Notes: generated from the sequence alone by a model not told the origin. A DNA stretch of 64,000 nt from Paraburkholderia sp. SG-MS1 (GCF_012275575.1 NZ_NPIH01000174.1:1-64000); one strand, 5' to 3'; positions 27,338 to 37,043 are shown, counted from the stretch's first letter. Translations and numbers: made by a program.

Positions 27338-27514
27338 GTGCGCGCCGCGCATGCACCGATCGACGCTGACACGCTGCTGGCCCGGGTCGATGCGCGGCTC
27401 GGCAAGATGCAGCGGCTTTCGGCGCTGAACGTTGTCGACAGCTTGCCGCGCAGTGCGCTCGGCGCGGTGCTCAAGCGCGAGTTGCGTGACCGGTTTTATC
27501 CTGCTGCACGTTAG
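27338..27514 (+). pseudogene. Remnant of an AMP-binding ligase C-terminus
   Basis: The frame ending at 27514 encodes VVRAAHAPIDADTLLARVDA, then RLGKMQRLSALNVVDSLPRS and ALGAVLKRELRD, the recognisable last ~55 residues of an acyl-CoA synthetase, including the LPRS-AxGKVLKREL region, but with the A10 lysine replaced (GAVLK). No adenylation core lies upstream, only the tail of the intact ligase gene 176 bp away. It is probably the leftover of a duplicated or deleted ligase gene. Confidence 0.55.
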
Positions 27515-27741
27515 GGCAGGTGGCTGGGCGGTTAGGGCGGAGCGCCACCGTCGGATGGCGAACTCGATAGAGCAGGGCCTCTCCACCAAATCCCCTTCTG
27601 CCACGCAATCCTCCCCGATTTCCCATTCGCCTGGTTTTTTTTCAGATATTTATTGTCTGACTAATGGATTTTTTTCTCCGATACTCGGCATTCCATCGCG
27701 CTTCCATGTGACTGACGCCCTGCCGTCAGGACACATCACCC

Positions 27742-29667
27742 ATGATCAATAAACGAATCCATGCCGCATTCCTCGCCGCCGTGACAACGCTGCTCGCACT
27801 CATTACGCCAGCATCTCAGGCGCAATACACCACCGACTGGCTCGCCAACACCGCCGGAACGCTTGCCGCCCACGTCGGCAACGCGGCTCGCTCGATGTGG
27901 GTCGCGCCCGAAGGTGTCATCTATACGGCATCGCTGTGGGACGAGAACGAAGGGGGCGTCGCGATCTACCAGAACGGCAAGGCCATCGGTTCCATCGGAA
28001 TCAACAGCGAGTTTCAGGGCGGTGCCATTACCGGCAATGCCACCTCGATCTTCACGCCCTTGCAGTTCGGCACCTCGGCCGGTACGGGCTCGGTAGGACG
28101 ATACAACCGCGTGACGGGCCAGCGCGACCTCGTCATCTCCGTCAGCGTGTGGAACGCCGTTGCCCGGGGCGATGTGATCACCGGACTCGCGACCTCGGGC
28201 TCGCTTCTCTATGCGAGCGACATATTCAGCAATCGAGTCCGGGTCTTCACGACCGACGGCATCTGGCAGCGGGACATCAGCGTGTCGAGTCCCGGCGCAC
28301 TCGCCGTCGATGGCGCGGGCAATCTCTGGGTGGCCCGCAAGAGCGCGGGCGTGGTGGTCGAATTCGGTCCGACCGGCACCTTGTTGAACACCATTCAGAT
28401 GGGCGCCGCCTCGCGGCCTTCCGCGCTCTATTTCGATGCATGGTCCGGGCAACTGATGGTCGGCGATGAAGGCCCCGACATGAACATCAAGCTGTACAAC
28501 ATCGCGGGTACGCCAACGCAGGTCGGCACGTTCGGGGTGCAGGGCGGTTACCTCGACACGACCACGGGCATCAAAGGCCAGGTCGGTGACAAGCGTTTCA
28601 CGCGCGTCGCGGGCATCGGCAGGGACGCCGCCGGCAATCTGTACGTGCTCAACAATCCATGGGGCGGCGGCTGGGACCTGGGCCGCAACGGCGCCACCGA
28701 CCTGCATGCCTACGACAGCGCGGGCAATTTGCAGTGGAAGCTGCAGGCTCTCAACTTCGAGGGAGTCGCCGCGCCGGACCCGCTCACTGACGGCGCCTAC
28801 TTCTATGGCGGCAGCCACGTCTACACCGGCACGGCGGGCGGCACCTTCGTCGCGAATACGATCGACCCGTTCACCTATCCGTCCGATCCGCGGCTCAACA
28901 TGAACGACACCCAGCGCGACGAGCATTTCGGTCAGCTCGTCACGGTCGGCGCAAACCGGCTTCTCGTGGCGTCAGGCCAGAACCCCGGCATCTTCTACTT
29001 CTTCCACTTCAACGCGGCGAACGGTTACATCGCCATACCGGACGCATCGATTCCAGGGCCCGCGTTCAATACGAATCTGGAGGTTACGGGCGGATTCTGC
29101 ATCGACAGCCGGGGAGACGTCTGGGCGGGGCTGGACCGGACCAACCACATCTACCACTACCCGCTGACCGGCTTCGATGCCAATGGCAAGCCGACGTGGG
29201 GGCCGGCCATCACGATCTCCACACCGGAGAGCATCCGGCCGCTGACACGCATCATCTATCTGCCGGAAAGCGACACCATGATCCTCGCGCAAGGCATAGC
29301 TGGCAGTTGGGACTGGACGGCCATACAGTCGAGAATCGAGGTGTATCACGGCTGGAGCGCGGGCAACACCACCAGGCCGGACCCGGTGATCAACATCCCG
29401 AGCGCCAATCCCAAGTCGATGACGGCGGCGGGCAACTATCTCTTCCTCGGCTACGTGCACACCGTGCCGAACATCGACGTCTTCAATCTTGCGACGGGAA
29501 GTCTCGACACCACGCTGATCAACACGAGCCCGGGTACGGTGGATGTCGGCAACGACGTGGATTCGATGTACGGCCTCAGGGCCTACCTGAAATCGACCGG
29601 CGAATATGTGATCACGAAAGACAACTACAATGGCTCAAGCATCGTGGTTTATCGTTGGACACCTTGA
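27742..29667 (+). CDS. Secreted NHL-like beta-propeller protein of unknown function
   Basis: 641 residues with a Sec signal peptide (1-28, ending PASQA-QY). The body is a chain of repeated blades: GALAVDGAGNLWVARKSAGV, VAGIGRDAAGNLYVLNNPWG, and GGFCIDSRGDVWAGLDRTNH share the NHL pattern (hydrophobic-D-x-x-GN/GD-hydrophobic-W/Y-V). No catalytic motif is evident. It ends at a 33-bp hairpin. The neighbours (liv-type importer, convergent) do not indicate a role. It may be an extracellular binding or lyase-type propeller, for example a substrate-degrading enzyme of unknown class. Confidence 0.8.
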   Translation: MINKRIHAAFLAAVTTLLALITPASQAQYTTDWLANTAGTLAAHVGNAARSMWVAPEGVIYTASLWDENEGGVAIYQNGKAIGSIGINSEFQGGAITGNATSIFTPLQFGTSAGTGSVGRYNRVTGQRDLVISVSVWNAVARGDVITGLATSGSLLYASDIFSNRVRVFTTDGIWQRDISVSSPGALAVDGAGNLWVARKSAGVVVEFGPTGTLLNTIQMGAASRPSALYFDAWSGQLMVGDEGPDMNIKLYNIAGTPTQVGTFGVQGGYLDTTTGIKGQVGDKRFTRVAGIGRDAAGNLYVLNNPWGGGWDLGRNGATDLHAYDSAGNLQWKLQALNFEGVAAPDPLTDGAYFYGGSHVYTGTAGGTFVANTIDPFTYPSDPRLNMNDTQRDEHFGQLVTVGANRLLVASGQNPGIFYFFHFNAANGYIAIPDASIPGPAFNTNLEVTGGFCIDSRGDVWAGLDRTNHIYHYPLTGFDANGKPTWGPAITISTPESIRPLTRIIYLPESDTMILAQGIAGSWDWTAIQSRIEVYHGWSAGNTTRPDPVINIPSANPKSMTAAGNYLFLGYVHTVPNIDVFNLATGSLDTTLINTSPGTVDVGNDVDSMYGLRAYLKSTGEYVITKDNYNGSSIVVYRWTP

Positions 29668-29713
29668 TCGCGTATTTCGGATTTCGAGCCGCAGCGTGTC
29701 GGGCTTCGAATCC

Positions 29714-29746
29714 AGACAGGCGCCATCTCTCACACGGCGCCTGTCT
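29714..29746. terminator. Hairpin between convergent genes
   Basis: Perfect 11-bp stem (AGACAGGCGCC / GGCGCCTGTCT) with an 11-base loop, between the beta-propeller gene and livK, which converge here. There is no T run on either side, so bidirectional terminator action is an inference from position. Confidence 0.55.
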
Positions 29747-29766
29747 CGCACATCACCAATAGGCCC

Positions 29767-30951
29767 TCACTTCGCTGCCGTCAGCGAACTCAACGCCGCC
29801 GACTTCAACTGCCCACCCTGTACCACGGCCGCCAGCGGATTACCGATCACGAAGCCCCCCTGAGCATCGACGCCGGTCACGCTTTGCGGATTGTTTTGCG
29901 GCGGCAGCGCCTTCACGGCCTTGTCGAACTGGTTGCGGATCGCGCTCGCGTCGCTGACGGTGCCGGCCATTTTCATCGCAAGCGCCGTCGCATAGACCGC
30001 CGTGTAGTTCAGCGACACTTCCTGGCTCGGGTCGCGGCCGCCATGACTCTTGCGGAAGCGTTCGACAAAGGCCTTCGCGCTCGGCGTGTCCTCATTAGCG
30101 AGCGGCAGCACGCCGATCGAGCCGTTCAGCGGCGCATAGCCGCTCGTCACCTTGGCGACTTCGTCGAGCTTGGCCTGATCCATCACGATGAAGCCGCCCT
30201 TGAAGCCCAGCTCGCGCGCCTGCTGGGCGACAAGGCCGGTTGGCTCCGACGGCCCGCCGATGAACATCACATCCGGTTTGGCCGCGAGCACGCGGCTCAC
30301 GCCGCTGTAGAAATCGGTCGCGCGGTTATACGACATCGCGTTATCGGCCACGATCGTGCCGCCGGCCGCCTCCCACGCGGGCTTGAACGCGGCCACCCAG
30401 ACCTTGCCGTAGTCGGTATCGGTCGCGGCCAGCGCGGCCTTCTTGCCATAGGTGGTCATTTCATACTTGATGAACGAATTCAGATACGACGTGAAGGCGG
30501 GTGGAATCCGTATCGTCAGTTTGTTGCCGCGTTCGCTGATTTGCGGAACGCTCGTGTAGGACAGCAACAGCAGCTTCTGCTGTTCGTTGCTGGTCTGCAC
30601 CGCGAAGCCGCCGCCAGAATGCGGCACGAGCACCACTGCGGCCTGCTGTTGCTGCGCGAGACGCCGCGCGTTGATCGCGGTTTCGCTGGGGTTGTACTTG
30701 TCGTCGAGCGCGACGATTTCGAATTTGATTTTCTTGCCGGCCACGTCGATGCCGGCCTGATTGACGTCGGCGGCGGCCATCTGCATGCCGTCGAGCACTT
30801 CCTGGCCGTATTTCGCCGCACCGCCGCTCAGCGGGCCCGAAAAGCCGATGTGCACCACCTGCTGCGCGATCGCGGCGCCCGCGCACATCAATGCCGTCGT
30901 GGCGACGCTCGCCATGACTGCGGCGCGGCCGCACAAGCGTTTGATCGTCAT
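29767..30951 (-). CDS. livK: Branched-chain-type amino-acid ABC transporter, periplasmic binding protein
   Basis: 394 residues from the ATG with GGAG 8 bases upstream. Signal peptide to about residue 27 (ALMCAGAAIAQ). The Peripla_BP_6 fold is clear: VVHIGFSGPLSGGAAKYGQE at the start, DDKYNPSETAINARRL, VPHSGGGFAVQTSNE, and AAFKPAWEAAGGTIV. This is the substrate-capturing subunit and is the last gene of the importer operon, 64 bp after livF. The Liv family moves amino acids but also urea, amides and aromatic acids, so the true substrate is open. The class II aldolase and porin nearby may act on the same compound. Confidence 0.9.
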   Translation of the reverse strand: MTIKRLCGRAAVMASVATTALMCAGAAIAQQVVHIGFSGPLSGGAAKYGQEVLDGMQMAAADVNQAGIDVAGKKIKFEIVALDDKYNPSETAINARRLAQQQQAAVVLVPHSGGGFAVQTSNEQQKLLLLSYTSVPQISERGNKLTIRIPPAFTSYLNSFIKYEMTTYGKKAALAATDTDYGKVWVAAFKPAWEAAGGTIVADNAMSYNRATDFYSGVSRVLAAKPDVMFIGGPSEPTGLVAQQARELGFKGGFIVMDQAKLDEVAKVTSGYAPLNGSIGVLPLANEDTPSAKAFVERFRKSHGGRDPSQEVSLNYTAVYATALAMKMAGTVSDASAIRNQFDKAVKALPPQNNPQSVTGVDAQGGFVIGNPLAAVVQGGQLKSAALSSLTAAK

Positions 30952-31015
30952 ACGTGTCTCCTTCAAGGTTGGAATGCGTGGGCGCTGACCGCGCGCGAGC
31001 AATGCCTCGAATGCG

Positions 31016-31723
31016 TCAGCCGCCGACGTACGCGCGGCGGATCGCTTCGTTATTCATCAGACTCGCGTGATCGCCTTCGAGCACGATGCGCCCGTTCTCG
31101 ATCACGTACGCACGGTGCGCGATCTTCAGCGCGGCGAATGCGTTCTGTTCGGCGAGCAGGACGGTCGTGCCCGCGCGGTTGATCTGCTGGATCACGTCGA
31201 ATACCTGCTTGACTACCAGCGGCGCGAGACCGAGCGACGGTTCGTCAAGCAGCAACACCTTGGGCCGCGCCATCATCGCGCGGCCGATCGCGACCATCTG
31301 CTGCTGGCCGCCGGACAGCGAGCCGGCCGCATGGTCCTTGCGTTCGGCGAGCAGCGGAAAGAGCGTGAACACCCGCTCGAGATTGCGCCGATTGCCGGTC
31401 TTGTCACCGCGATGCACGTACGCGCCGAGCGTGAGGTTCTTCAGCACCGACATGCCGGGAAACAACTTGCGTCCCTCCGGACACTGAATCACGCCGCTGC
31501 GCACGATCTGCGCGGGCGTCATGCCGAGCAGCTCGCGCGCGCCGAAACGCAGGCTGCCGCTCGCCGCGCGGCGCAGACCGCTCGTCGCGAGAAAAATCGA
31601 GCTTTTACCGGCGCCGTTGGCGCCGAGCAGCACGACCAGCTCGCCGTCGTCCGCGTGCAGGTTGATGCCGTCGAGCGCGCGAAAGCTGCCGTAGTCGAGC
31701 GACACGTTGTCAAACTTCAGCAT
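31016..31723 (-). CDS. livF: Branched-chain-type ABC transporter ATPase LivF
   Basis: 235 residues. Walker [10 protein letters not shown] at about 34-42, signature [17 protein letters not shown], Walker [15 protein letters not shown] and the D/H loops (TTVLLAEQN). The short form with [20 protein letters not shown] is typical of LivF rather than LivG. The start lies inside the 3' end of livG (14-bp overlap), indicating translational coupling. It energises import together with LivG. Confidence 0.93.
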   Translation of the reverse strand: MLKFDNVSLDYGSFRALDGINLHADDGELVVLLGANGAGKSSIFLATSGLRRAASGSLRFGARELLGMTPAQIVRSGVIQCPEGRKLFPGMSVLKNLTLGAYVHRGDKTGNRRNLERVFTLFPLLAERKDHAAGSLSGGQQQMVAIGRAMMARPKVLLLDEPSLGLAPLVVKQVFDVIQQINRAGTTVLLAEQNAFAALKIAHRAYVIENGRIVLEGDHASLMNNEAIRRAYVGG

Positions 31724-32474
31724 GCTCGCTCCCCAGGTAAGCGTCGATCACGGCCGGGTTCGCGCGAATCTCGGCAGGCGCGCCCTCGGCGATTTTCCTG
31801 CCGTAGTTCAGCACCATGATGCGGTCCGCGAGCTTCATGATCATGTTCATCTTGTGTTCGACGAGGCACACCGTCACGCCGTGTTTCACGAGCTTGCGGA
31901 TCAGATCGGCGAGGCCTTCGGTCTCTTCGGGATTCACGCCGCCGGCGGGCTCATCCAGCAGTATCAGGCTCGGCTCGGTGGCGAGCGCGAGCGCGACGGC
32001 CGCGCGTTTGCGTTCTTCCTGCGAAATGTCGCCAGCCATTCGCGCCGCGATCGCCGACAGGCCGACGAAGTCGAGCGCTTCACGCGCCTTGTCGCGGCAA
32101 ATGCGTTGCTCCTGCTGCAGACGCCGCGAATGCGTGAGCACATCCCACAGCCCCGAGCGCGTGCGCAGACGGTGGCCGACGATCAGGTTGTCGAGCACGC
32201 TCGCGCGGTCGAACAGCGCGGTGGACTGGAACGTACGCGCGACGCCGAGCTGCGCCATCCGGTCGGCGCCGAGCTTGGTCACGTCCTCGCCTTTGAAGCG
32301 GATGCGGCCCGAGCTCGGCAGATGCGTGCCGCTGATCAGATTGAAGAAGGTGGTCTTGCCCGCGCCGTTCGGTCCGATGATCGCGTTGACCTTGCCGGCT
32401 TCGATGCGCGTGCTGACGTCGTCCACCGCGACGAGGCCGCCAAAGCGCTTGCTGAGCGATTCGATTTCAAGCAT
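31710..32474 (-). CDS. livG: Branched-chain-type ABC transporter ATPase LivG
   Basis: 254 residues. Walker [17 protein letters not shown] at about 37-52, Walker [18 protein letters not shown], switch H in [21 protein letters not shown]. The signature reads [18 protein letters not shown] (SQEE in place of the common SxGE/SGGQ), a conserved-looking position worth noting. The ATG overlaps the livM stop by 8 bp (ATGCTTGA), and the 3' end overlaps livF. Confidence 0.93.
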   Translation of the reverse strand: MLEIESLSKRFGGLVAVDDVSTRIEAGKVNAIIGPNGAGKTTFFNLISGTHLPSSGRIRFKGEDVTKLGADRMAQLGVARTFQSTALFDRASVLDNLIVGHRLRTRSGLWDVLTHSRRLQQEQRICRDKAREALDFVGLSAIAARMAGDISQEERKRAAVALALATEPSLILLDEPAGGVNPEETEGLADLIRKLVKHGVTVCLVEHKMNMIMKLADRIMVLNYGRKIAEGAPAEIRANPAVIDAYLGSEHAEV

Positions 32475-33489
32475 GACCGTCGCCTCCCGTGGGTTGGGGA
32501 CGACGCGCGGCCATCGCACCGTCTGGCGCGGGCAGTGGAGTGCGCCGCAGCTGCCTCGCCTCAAACACGCCGACGATGCCGTTGGGCAAAAAGATCACCA
32601 GCAGAATCAGGATCGGCCCGAACACGACGAAGCGATACTCCTGCAGGAACTGCAGATACTGTGTGAGCCACGGAATGATCAGGGCGCCGAGCAGCGGACC
32701 CGCGAGCGTGCCGATACCGCCAACCAGCATGTACATGGTCATGTCGAACGTGTGCTCGACGCCCGCGAGGTCCGGGCCCAGAAAGCGCACGGCGCCCGCA
32801 TACAGTCCGCCCGCGAGCCCCGCATACACGACCGACAGCACGAAGGCCAGCACCTTGTTGCGCATCAGGTTGATGCCGATCGATTGCGCGAGTCCATCGC
32901 TGTTGCGGATCGCCATGAAGGTGCGCCCGAGCAGCGAATCGACGATGCGATGCATCAGCCACACGCCGAGCACGAGGAACGCGAACACCAGGTAGTACAG
33001 CGCGCGAGGATTCTCGAACGAGACGATGCCGAAACCCGAAGGAGCCGGAATACCGATGATGTCCGCCACGCCGTGCGTGAGACCATCCCACTTCTCGATC
33101 ACGAGAAACATGATGTAGCCGACACACAGCGTGAAGATCGAAAAGTAATGGCCGCGCAGGCGCAGCGACACGAGTCCGATCAGCGCGCCGAGCACCGCGA
33201 CCACCACGCCGGCCGCGACGAACGCGAGCCAGAACGGCACCTGATGATCGACTGTCAGAATGCCGACCGTGTACGCACCCACCGCCATGAAGCTGCCGTG
33301 CGCGAGATTGAACTGGCCGGTGTAGCCGGTGATCAGATTCAGCCCGACGGTGGCCAGCGCGAAGATGTACGCGGTGGACATGACGGTGAGCATGTAGTCG
33401 TTGACGGCGGCGAAGGGGAACAGCAACCCGAGCACGAACAGCAGCGTCCATCCCCGTTTGCCCTCGAATGGTTTCATGAGTGAGTTCAT
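32467..33489 (-). CDS. livM: Branched-chain-type ABC transporter permease LivM
   Basis: 340 residues with about nine membrane segments. Family signature LATVGLNLITGYTGQFNLAHGSFMAVGAYTVGIL at about 45-80, the EAA-like loop SLLGRTFMAIRNSDGLAQSIGINLMRNKVLAFVLS, and GGIGTLAGPLLGALIIPWLTQYLQ. The start ATG overlaps the livH stop (ATGA). The frame is open for a further 360 codons upstream but that part is a shadow of livH. Confidence 0.93.
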   Translation of the reverse strand: MNSLMKPFEGKRGWTLLFVLGLLFPFAAVNDYMLTVMSTAYIFALATVGLNLITGYTGQFNLAHGSFMAVGAYTVGILTVDHQVPFWLAFVAAGVVVAVLGALIGLVSLRLRGHYFSIFTLCVGYIMFLVIEKWDGLTHGVADIIGIPAPSGFGIVSFENPRALYYLVFAFLVLGVWLMHRIVDSLLGRTFMAIRNSDGLAQSIGINLMRNKVLAFVLSVVYAGLAGGLYAGAVRFLGPDLAGVEHTFDMTMYMLVGGIGTLAGPLLGALIIPWLTQYLQFLQEYRFVVFGPILILLVIFLPNGIVGVFEARQLRRTPLPAPDGAMAARRPQPTGGDGHA

Positions 33490-34355
33490 GACGCGCGCAG
33501 TCCTCTGGCGAAGAGCCCCTGAGGACGAACCGACAGAATCACCACCAGCAGCACGAAAGCGATGATGTCCTTGTAGTCGGTCGAGATATAGAACGCGCCG
33601 AAGCTCTCCGCCATGCCGATGATCAGCCCGCCCACGATCGCACCCGGCACGCTGCCCATGCCGCCGAGAATGATGATCACGAAGGCCTTCAGGATCACCA
33701 GCTGGCCCATCGCCGGATAGACCAGGTTGATCGGCGCGTAGAGCGTGGCGGCCACCGCGGCCAGCAGGCCGGAGATGCCGAACGTGAGCATGGTCACCTT
33801 GTTCGCGTCGATGCCCATCAGCGACGCGCCTTCGCGGTCCTGCGCCATCGCGATGATGCTCGAGCCGATCACCGTGAATCTGAGGAACAGTTGCAGCAGC
33901 ACCACCAGCGCGAACGCGGCGCCGATGATCAGAAGGCGCTGCAACGGCGCGCTTACGCCGCCCAGTTCGACGATGCCCGCATAAGGCGTCGGCATGCGGT
34001 GAAAGTCGGCGCCCCAGATGGCTTGCGCGCCGGCTTCGAGAAAGAGGAGCAGGCCGATCGCGGCGATCATCGGATGCAGTTCGGAGGACTTGCGCAGCGG
34101 ATGGAACACGAGGCGCTCGGCGAGAATCGCGAGCAGCGCGACCGCGAGGCCGGCGCCGAGCATCGCGAGCCAGTAGTTCAGGCCGAGCCGGTTCATCAGG
34201 TAGAACGACACGAATGCGCCGACCATGTAGAAAGCGCCATGCGCGAAGTTCGGCACGGCGAGAATGCCGTAGACCAGCGTGAGGCCGAGCGCGACGAGGC
34301 TGTAAATGCCGCCGAGCGTCAACCCGTTGAGGACCTGCTGCAAGAACATATCCAC
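33486..34355 (-). CDS. livH: Branched-chain-type ABC transporter permease LivH
   Basis: 289 residues, about eight membrane segments. Signature LNGLTLGGIYSLVALGLTLVYGILAVPNFAHGAFYMVGAF at about 8-47 and the loop MAQDREGASLMGIDANKVTMLTFGISGLLAAVAATLYAP, then ILGGMGSVPGAIVGGLIIG. Start: the GTG (Val-Asp-Met) has GGAGGG 9 bases upstream; the ATG two codons later is possible but 15 bases away. First gene of livHMGFK. Its upstream region carries two motifs shared with the porin gene. Confidence 0.92.
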   Translation of the reverse strand: MDMFLQQVLNGLTLGGIYSLVALGLTLVYGILAVPNFAHGAFYMVGAFVSFYLMNRLGLNYWLAMLGAGLAVALLAILAERLVFHPLRKSSELHPMIAAIGLLLFLEAGAQAIWGADFHRMPTPYAGIVELGGVSAPLQRLLIIGAAFALVVLLQLFLRFTVIGSSIIAMAQDREGASLMGIDANKVTMLTFGISGLLAAVAATLYAPINLVYPAMGQLVILKAFVIIILGGMGSVPGAIVGGLIIGMAESFGAFYISTDYKDIIAFVLLVVILSVRPQGLFARGLRAS

Positions 34356-34542
34356 GCTTGGACACCCTCCAGCGAGGCGCATCGTGCGAGCCTGGCCCCT
34401 CGTTCAGGGACTGCCGCGCGAGCCGCCATACTTGCGGACGGGACAAGCGCCGCTGCTCGAACCAGACGACACTTGCCAACGGTTGAAAAAACGCGCCTCG
34501 ACGACGCGGACTTCTGAACGCGATGGGTGGTGGTGCGAAAGG

Positions 34543-34572
34543 AATTTGGCACGAGCGTTCGCTTTGCGTCAA
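34543..34572 (-). promoter_or_regulatory. Conserved 30-bp promoter-like element upstream of livH
   Basis: Read on the minus strand, toward livH, this is TTGACG, 17 bases, then CCAAATT. An element of the same length with 24 of 30 identical bases lies upstream of the porin gene at 37044-37073 (TTGACA, 17 bases, CCAAATT). TTGAC is a good -35 but CCAAAT a poor -10, so an activator may be required. On the + strand it contains TTGGCACGA, resembling half of a sigma-54 site, but the -12 part is TTCG, not TTGC. Confidence 0.5.
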
Positions 34573-34593
34573 TAGGGTTTTGCATGCGATCGT

Positions 34594-34606
34594 TCTGCAT
34601 TGCAGA
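34594..34606. promoter_or_regulatory. Palindrome TCTGCATTGCAGA (candidate operator, liv/aldolase side)
   Basis: Perfect 13-bp odd palindrome in the divergent region between livH and the class II aldolase-like gene. The same sequence occurs as a 15-bp perfect palindrome upstream of the porin gene, and a near copy precedes the aldolase gene at 34736. Repetition at three promoters points to a shared transcription factor. Confidence 0.5.
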
Positions 34607-34735
34607 TTTTTAGGGAAGTCACTTAGGCAACTGGGGCGCGTATCCGGGATGGCTCAAGGGTCAATGTAACGAGGGATATGCGGCTCGATCGTGCAATCAG
34701 CAGGACCGCTTGACTTTGATTTCTCCGCGCCACTA

Positions 34736-34750
34736 TTCTGCAATGCAGTT
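34736..34750. promoter_or_regulatory. Near-palindrome TTCTGCAATGCAGTT upstream of the aldolase gene
   Basis: The core CTGCA-A-TGCAG is a perfect 11-bp palindrome and matches the operators at 34594 and 37227. It is 47 bp before the aldolase ATG, where a repressor or activator could act. Confidence 0.45.
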
Positions 34751-34796
34751 GTGTCAACACTTCCACGCCGCACCTTTGTTCCCATGAAGGTCACTC

Positions 34797-35564
34797 ATGA
34801 ATCCAGCACTCGACATTCCCAGCGTTCGTCACATGGTGTCGCCAGAAGAATGGCAAGCCCGCGTCGACCTCGCGGCTGCGTATCGATTGGTTGCGCTATT
34901 CGGTTGGGACGATCTGGTGTTCACGCATATTTCGGCGCGCGTGCCGGGGCACGAGCACGAGTTTCTGATCAATCCGTACGGCCTTTTCTTCGAGGAGATC
35001 ACCGCGTCGAGCCTCGTCAAGGTGGATCACGAGGGGCGCCCGGTCATGCAGACGGCCTTCGACGTGAATCCCGCGGGCTTCGTCATTCATAGCGCCGTGC
35101 ACGAGGCCCGGCCCAACGTGAATTGCGTGCTGCACACGCATACCGCGTATGGCGTGGCCGTCGCGGCGCAGCAGGACGGTCTGCTGCCGCTGTCGCAGCA
35201 GTCGGGCTTCGTGCTGACGAACCTCGCGTATCACGACTACGAAGGCGTCGCGTTGCGGGACGCCGAGAAGGCGAGGCTCGTCGCCGATCTCGGCAGCGCC
35301 AATTACATGATGCTGCGCAATCATGGCTTGTTGAGCTGCGGTCGTTCGGTCGCCGAAGCATTTCAGGCGATGTATCTGTTCGAAACGTCGTGCCGGATTC
35401 AGATTCTCGCGCAGGCAGGCGGCAGGCTGATCGAGGTGCCGCAGTCGATCATCGCGACGATGGGCGAGCAGGCGCGCGAAGTGAGTAAAGGCAAGGGCGC
35501 CGATCTGGTGTGGCCTGGTTTGCTGCGTCGTCTGATGCGGCGCAATCCGGGCTTCGACCAGTAG
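34797..35564 (+). CDS. Class II aldolase/adducin-family protein
   Basis: 255 residues. Zinc ligands of the family are visible: H113 and H115 in CVLHTHTAYGVAVAA and H176 in MMLRNHGLLSCG. FTHISARVPG at 42-51 and LINPYGLFFEEITASSLVKV at 57-76 (with the catalytic-type glutamate) match the L-fuculose-phosphate aldolase fold. Bacterial relatives are sugar-phosphate aldolases, decarboxylases or non-catalytic adducin-like proteins. It is divergent from the liv importer and shares a palindromic motif with it, so it may process an imported compound. Substrate unknown. Confidence 0.88.
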   Translation: MNPALDIPSVRHMVSPEEWQARVDLAAAYRLVALFGWDDLVFTHISARVPGHEHEFLINPYGLFFEEITASSLVKVDHEGRPVMQTAFDVNPAGFVIHSAVHEARPNVNCVLHTHTAYGVAVAAQQDGLLPLSQQSGFVLTNLAYHDYEGVALRDAEKARLVADLGSANYMMLRNHGLLSCGRSVAEAFQAMYLFETSCRIQILAQAGGRLIEVPQSIIATMGEQAREVSKGKGADLVWPGLLRRLMRRNPGFDQ

Positions 35565-35677
35565 CCGCCGACGCGTAGGCGCGAGCGGGCGCACACATGA
35601 CGCGAAGCGCCGCTCACGCGGCGCACCGGTCAACGTCGGTTGGTCTCAAGCAGAGCGCCTCGACCGCCGCGCCCTTG

Positions 35678-36769
35678 CTAGAACGTGTGACGGATGCCGA
35701 CATTCACACCGGCCGTCGTGCCCGTCGGCAGGTTCAGCGCGTTGTTGACCGACAGCCCGTTGTGCATGCCGCCATGATTGGTCACGAAGCCGACCTGTCC
35801 ATAGGTCACGGTCGCCTTCGACAGCGAATAGGTCAGCCCTGTCGACGCCAGCACCGAGTTGTTCGACGATTCGTTCGCGTCGCGCGTGACCCATACGCCC
35901 GCGTCGACATTCAACGCCGGCGTGATCCGATAGCTCGCGCCGCCTGAATAGACGCGATTGTTGAACGAGCCCGCGACCTTGTACTGCACGTACGACGCTT
36001 TCACCGTCAGGTCATTGAACACGTAGCTCGCGCCGATCGCCCGGCCGTTGAATTCGACTACGCTCGGCACCGGGATCGACGCCGCGCTGCCGCCGGCATT
36101 GCCGCTGTAGAGCGCGGCATCGACGGTTAGCGGACCGAGGTGATAGCGCAGACTGGCCGAATATTGGCGGCCGGCCTGGAAATCGCCGGCTGCGCCGCCG
36201 AGCGCCAGCATCGCGCTGGCTTGCAGACCGGCGATCTCCGGCGACGTGTACGAAATGCCGTTGGGGTTGAAGAGGCCGGTCACATAGACATTGTTCAGGT
36301 AGGTGACGAGACCGCTGCCGAAGTACGCCATATCGCGCGGATCGAAGTCGTACACCGCGAGGAAGAACGGCGAGAACTGCAAGCCCGCCTTGACCGTGCC
36401 GAAGCGGCTTTCCACGCCAACATAGGCGAGGCGGCCGAACAGGTTGTCGTTCGAATTACCGAGCGCGCCGGTGGCGACGCTGATGCCGCTTTCCAGCTGA
36501 AAGATCGCCCGCATGCCGCCGCCGAGATCTTCTGCGCCGCGCATGCCGAAGCGCGATCCGGACAGGCCGCTGTCGGTGAACGAGTACTGATGGCCAGCAC
36601 TCTGGCCGGTTGCCGGGTCGAGCGTTTTGTTGGTGTACAGGAGCGACGCGTCGACGATACCGTACAGCGTGACGCTGCTTTGCGCGTAGGCCCCTTGGGG
36701 CAAGCCCACCGCGCATGCACCCATCAATCCGAGAATGACGCCAATCCGATTACGATGACTTGCCGGCAT
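35678..36769 (-). CDS. Gram-negative general porin (Burkholderia OmpC-like)
   Basis: 363 residues. Signal peptide 1-29 ending GAYAQ, then the classic SSVTLYGIVDASLLY beginning of Burkholderia/Neisseria porins, SRFGMRGAEDLGGGMRAIFQLESG, FGRLAYVGVESRFGTVKAG, and a C-terminal ...NVGIRHTF ending in the outer-membrane sorting phenylalanine. Expected to form a 16-strand trimeric outer-membrane channel. Regulatory motifs in its upstream region match those before livH and the aldolase gene, suggesting it admits the same solute to the periplasm. Confidence 0.93.
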   Translation of the reverse strand: MPASHRNRIGVILGLMGACAVGLPQGAYAQSSVTLYGIVDASLLYTNKTLDPATGQSAGHQYSFTDSGLSGSRFGMRGAEDLGGGMRAIFQLESGISVATGALGNSNDNLFGRLAYVGVESRFGTVKAGLQFSPFFLAVYDFDPRDMAYFGSGLVTYLNNVYVTGLFNPNGISYTSPEIAGLQASAMLALGGAAGDFQAGRQYSASLRYHLGPLTVDAALYSGNAGGSAASIPVPSVVEFNGRAIGASYVFNDLTVKASYVQYKVAGSFNNRVYSGGASYRITPALNVDAGVWVTRDANESSNNSVLASTGLTYSLSKATVTYGQVGFVTNHGGMHNGLSVNNALNLPTGTTAGVNVGIRHTF

Positions 36770-37043
36770 GCTGCGTGTCTCCTTGTTTTTTGAAATCGAC
36801 TGAACGGTGAATGCGGCGGGTGCTGCACGGTTCTCGCGACCTTCGTTTCTTCACGGCCTGTCTGGCGTGGCAATGTCGACGGATGACAATGTGCCTTCGC
36901 AAACTGATCAGGGATGCGAACTATTCGCCTCGCGGGTATGCGCCCGAGTTGAATGCGGCTCGCCTGCGGGCTGACAAATTGCGGATCGGGCCGACGCTAT
37001 GGCGCATTCATTGATTGCGTGCTTGCTCACGGAATGCACGCGC

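Noticed and set aside
34543..34572. Sigma-54 promoter on the plus strand
   Set aside because: TTGGCACGA fits the -24 half, but the -12 half reads TTCG in both copies in place of TTGC. I kept the minus-strand reading as the main one.
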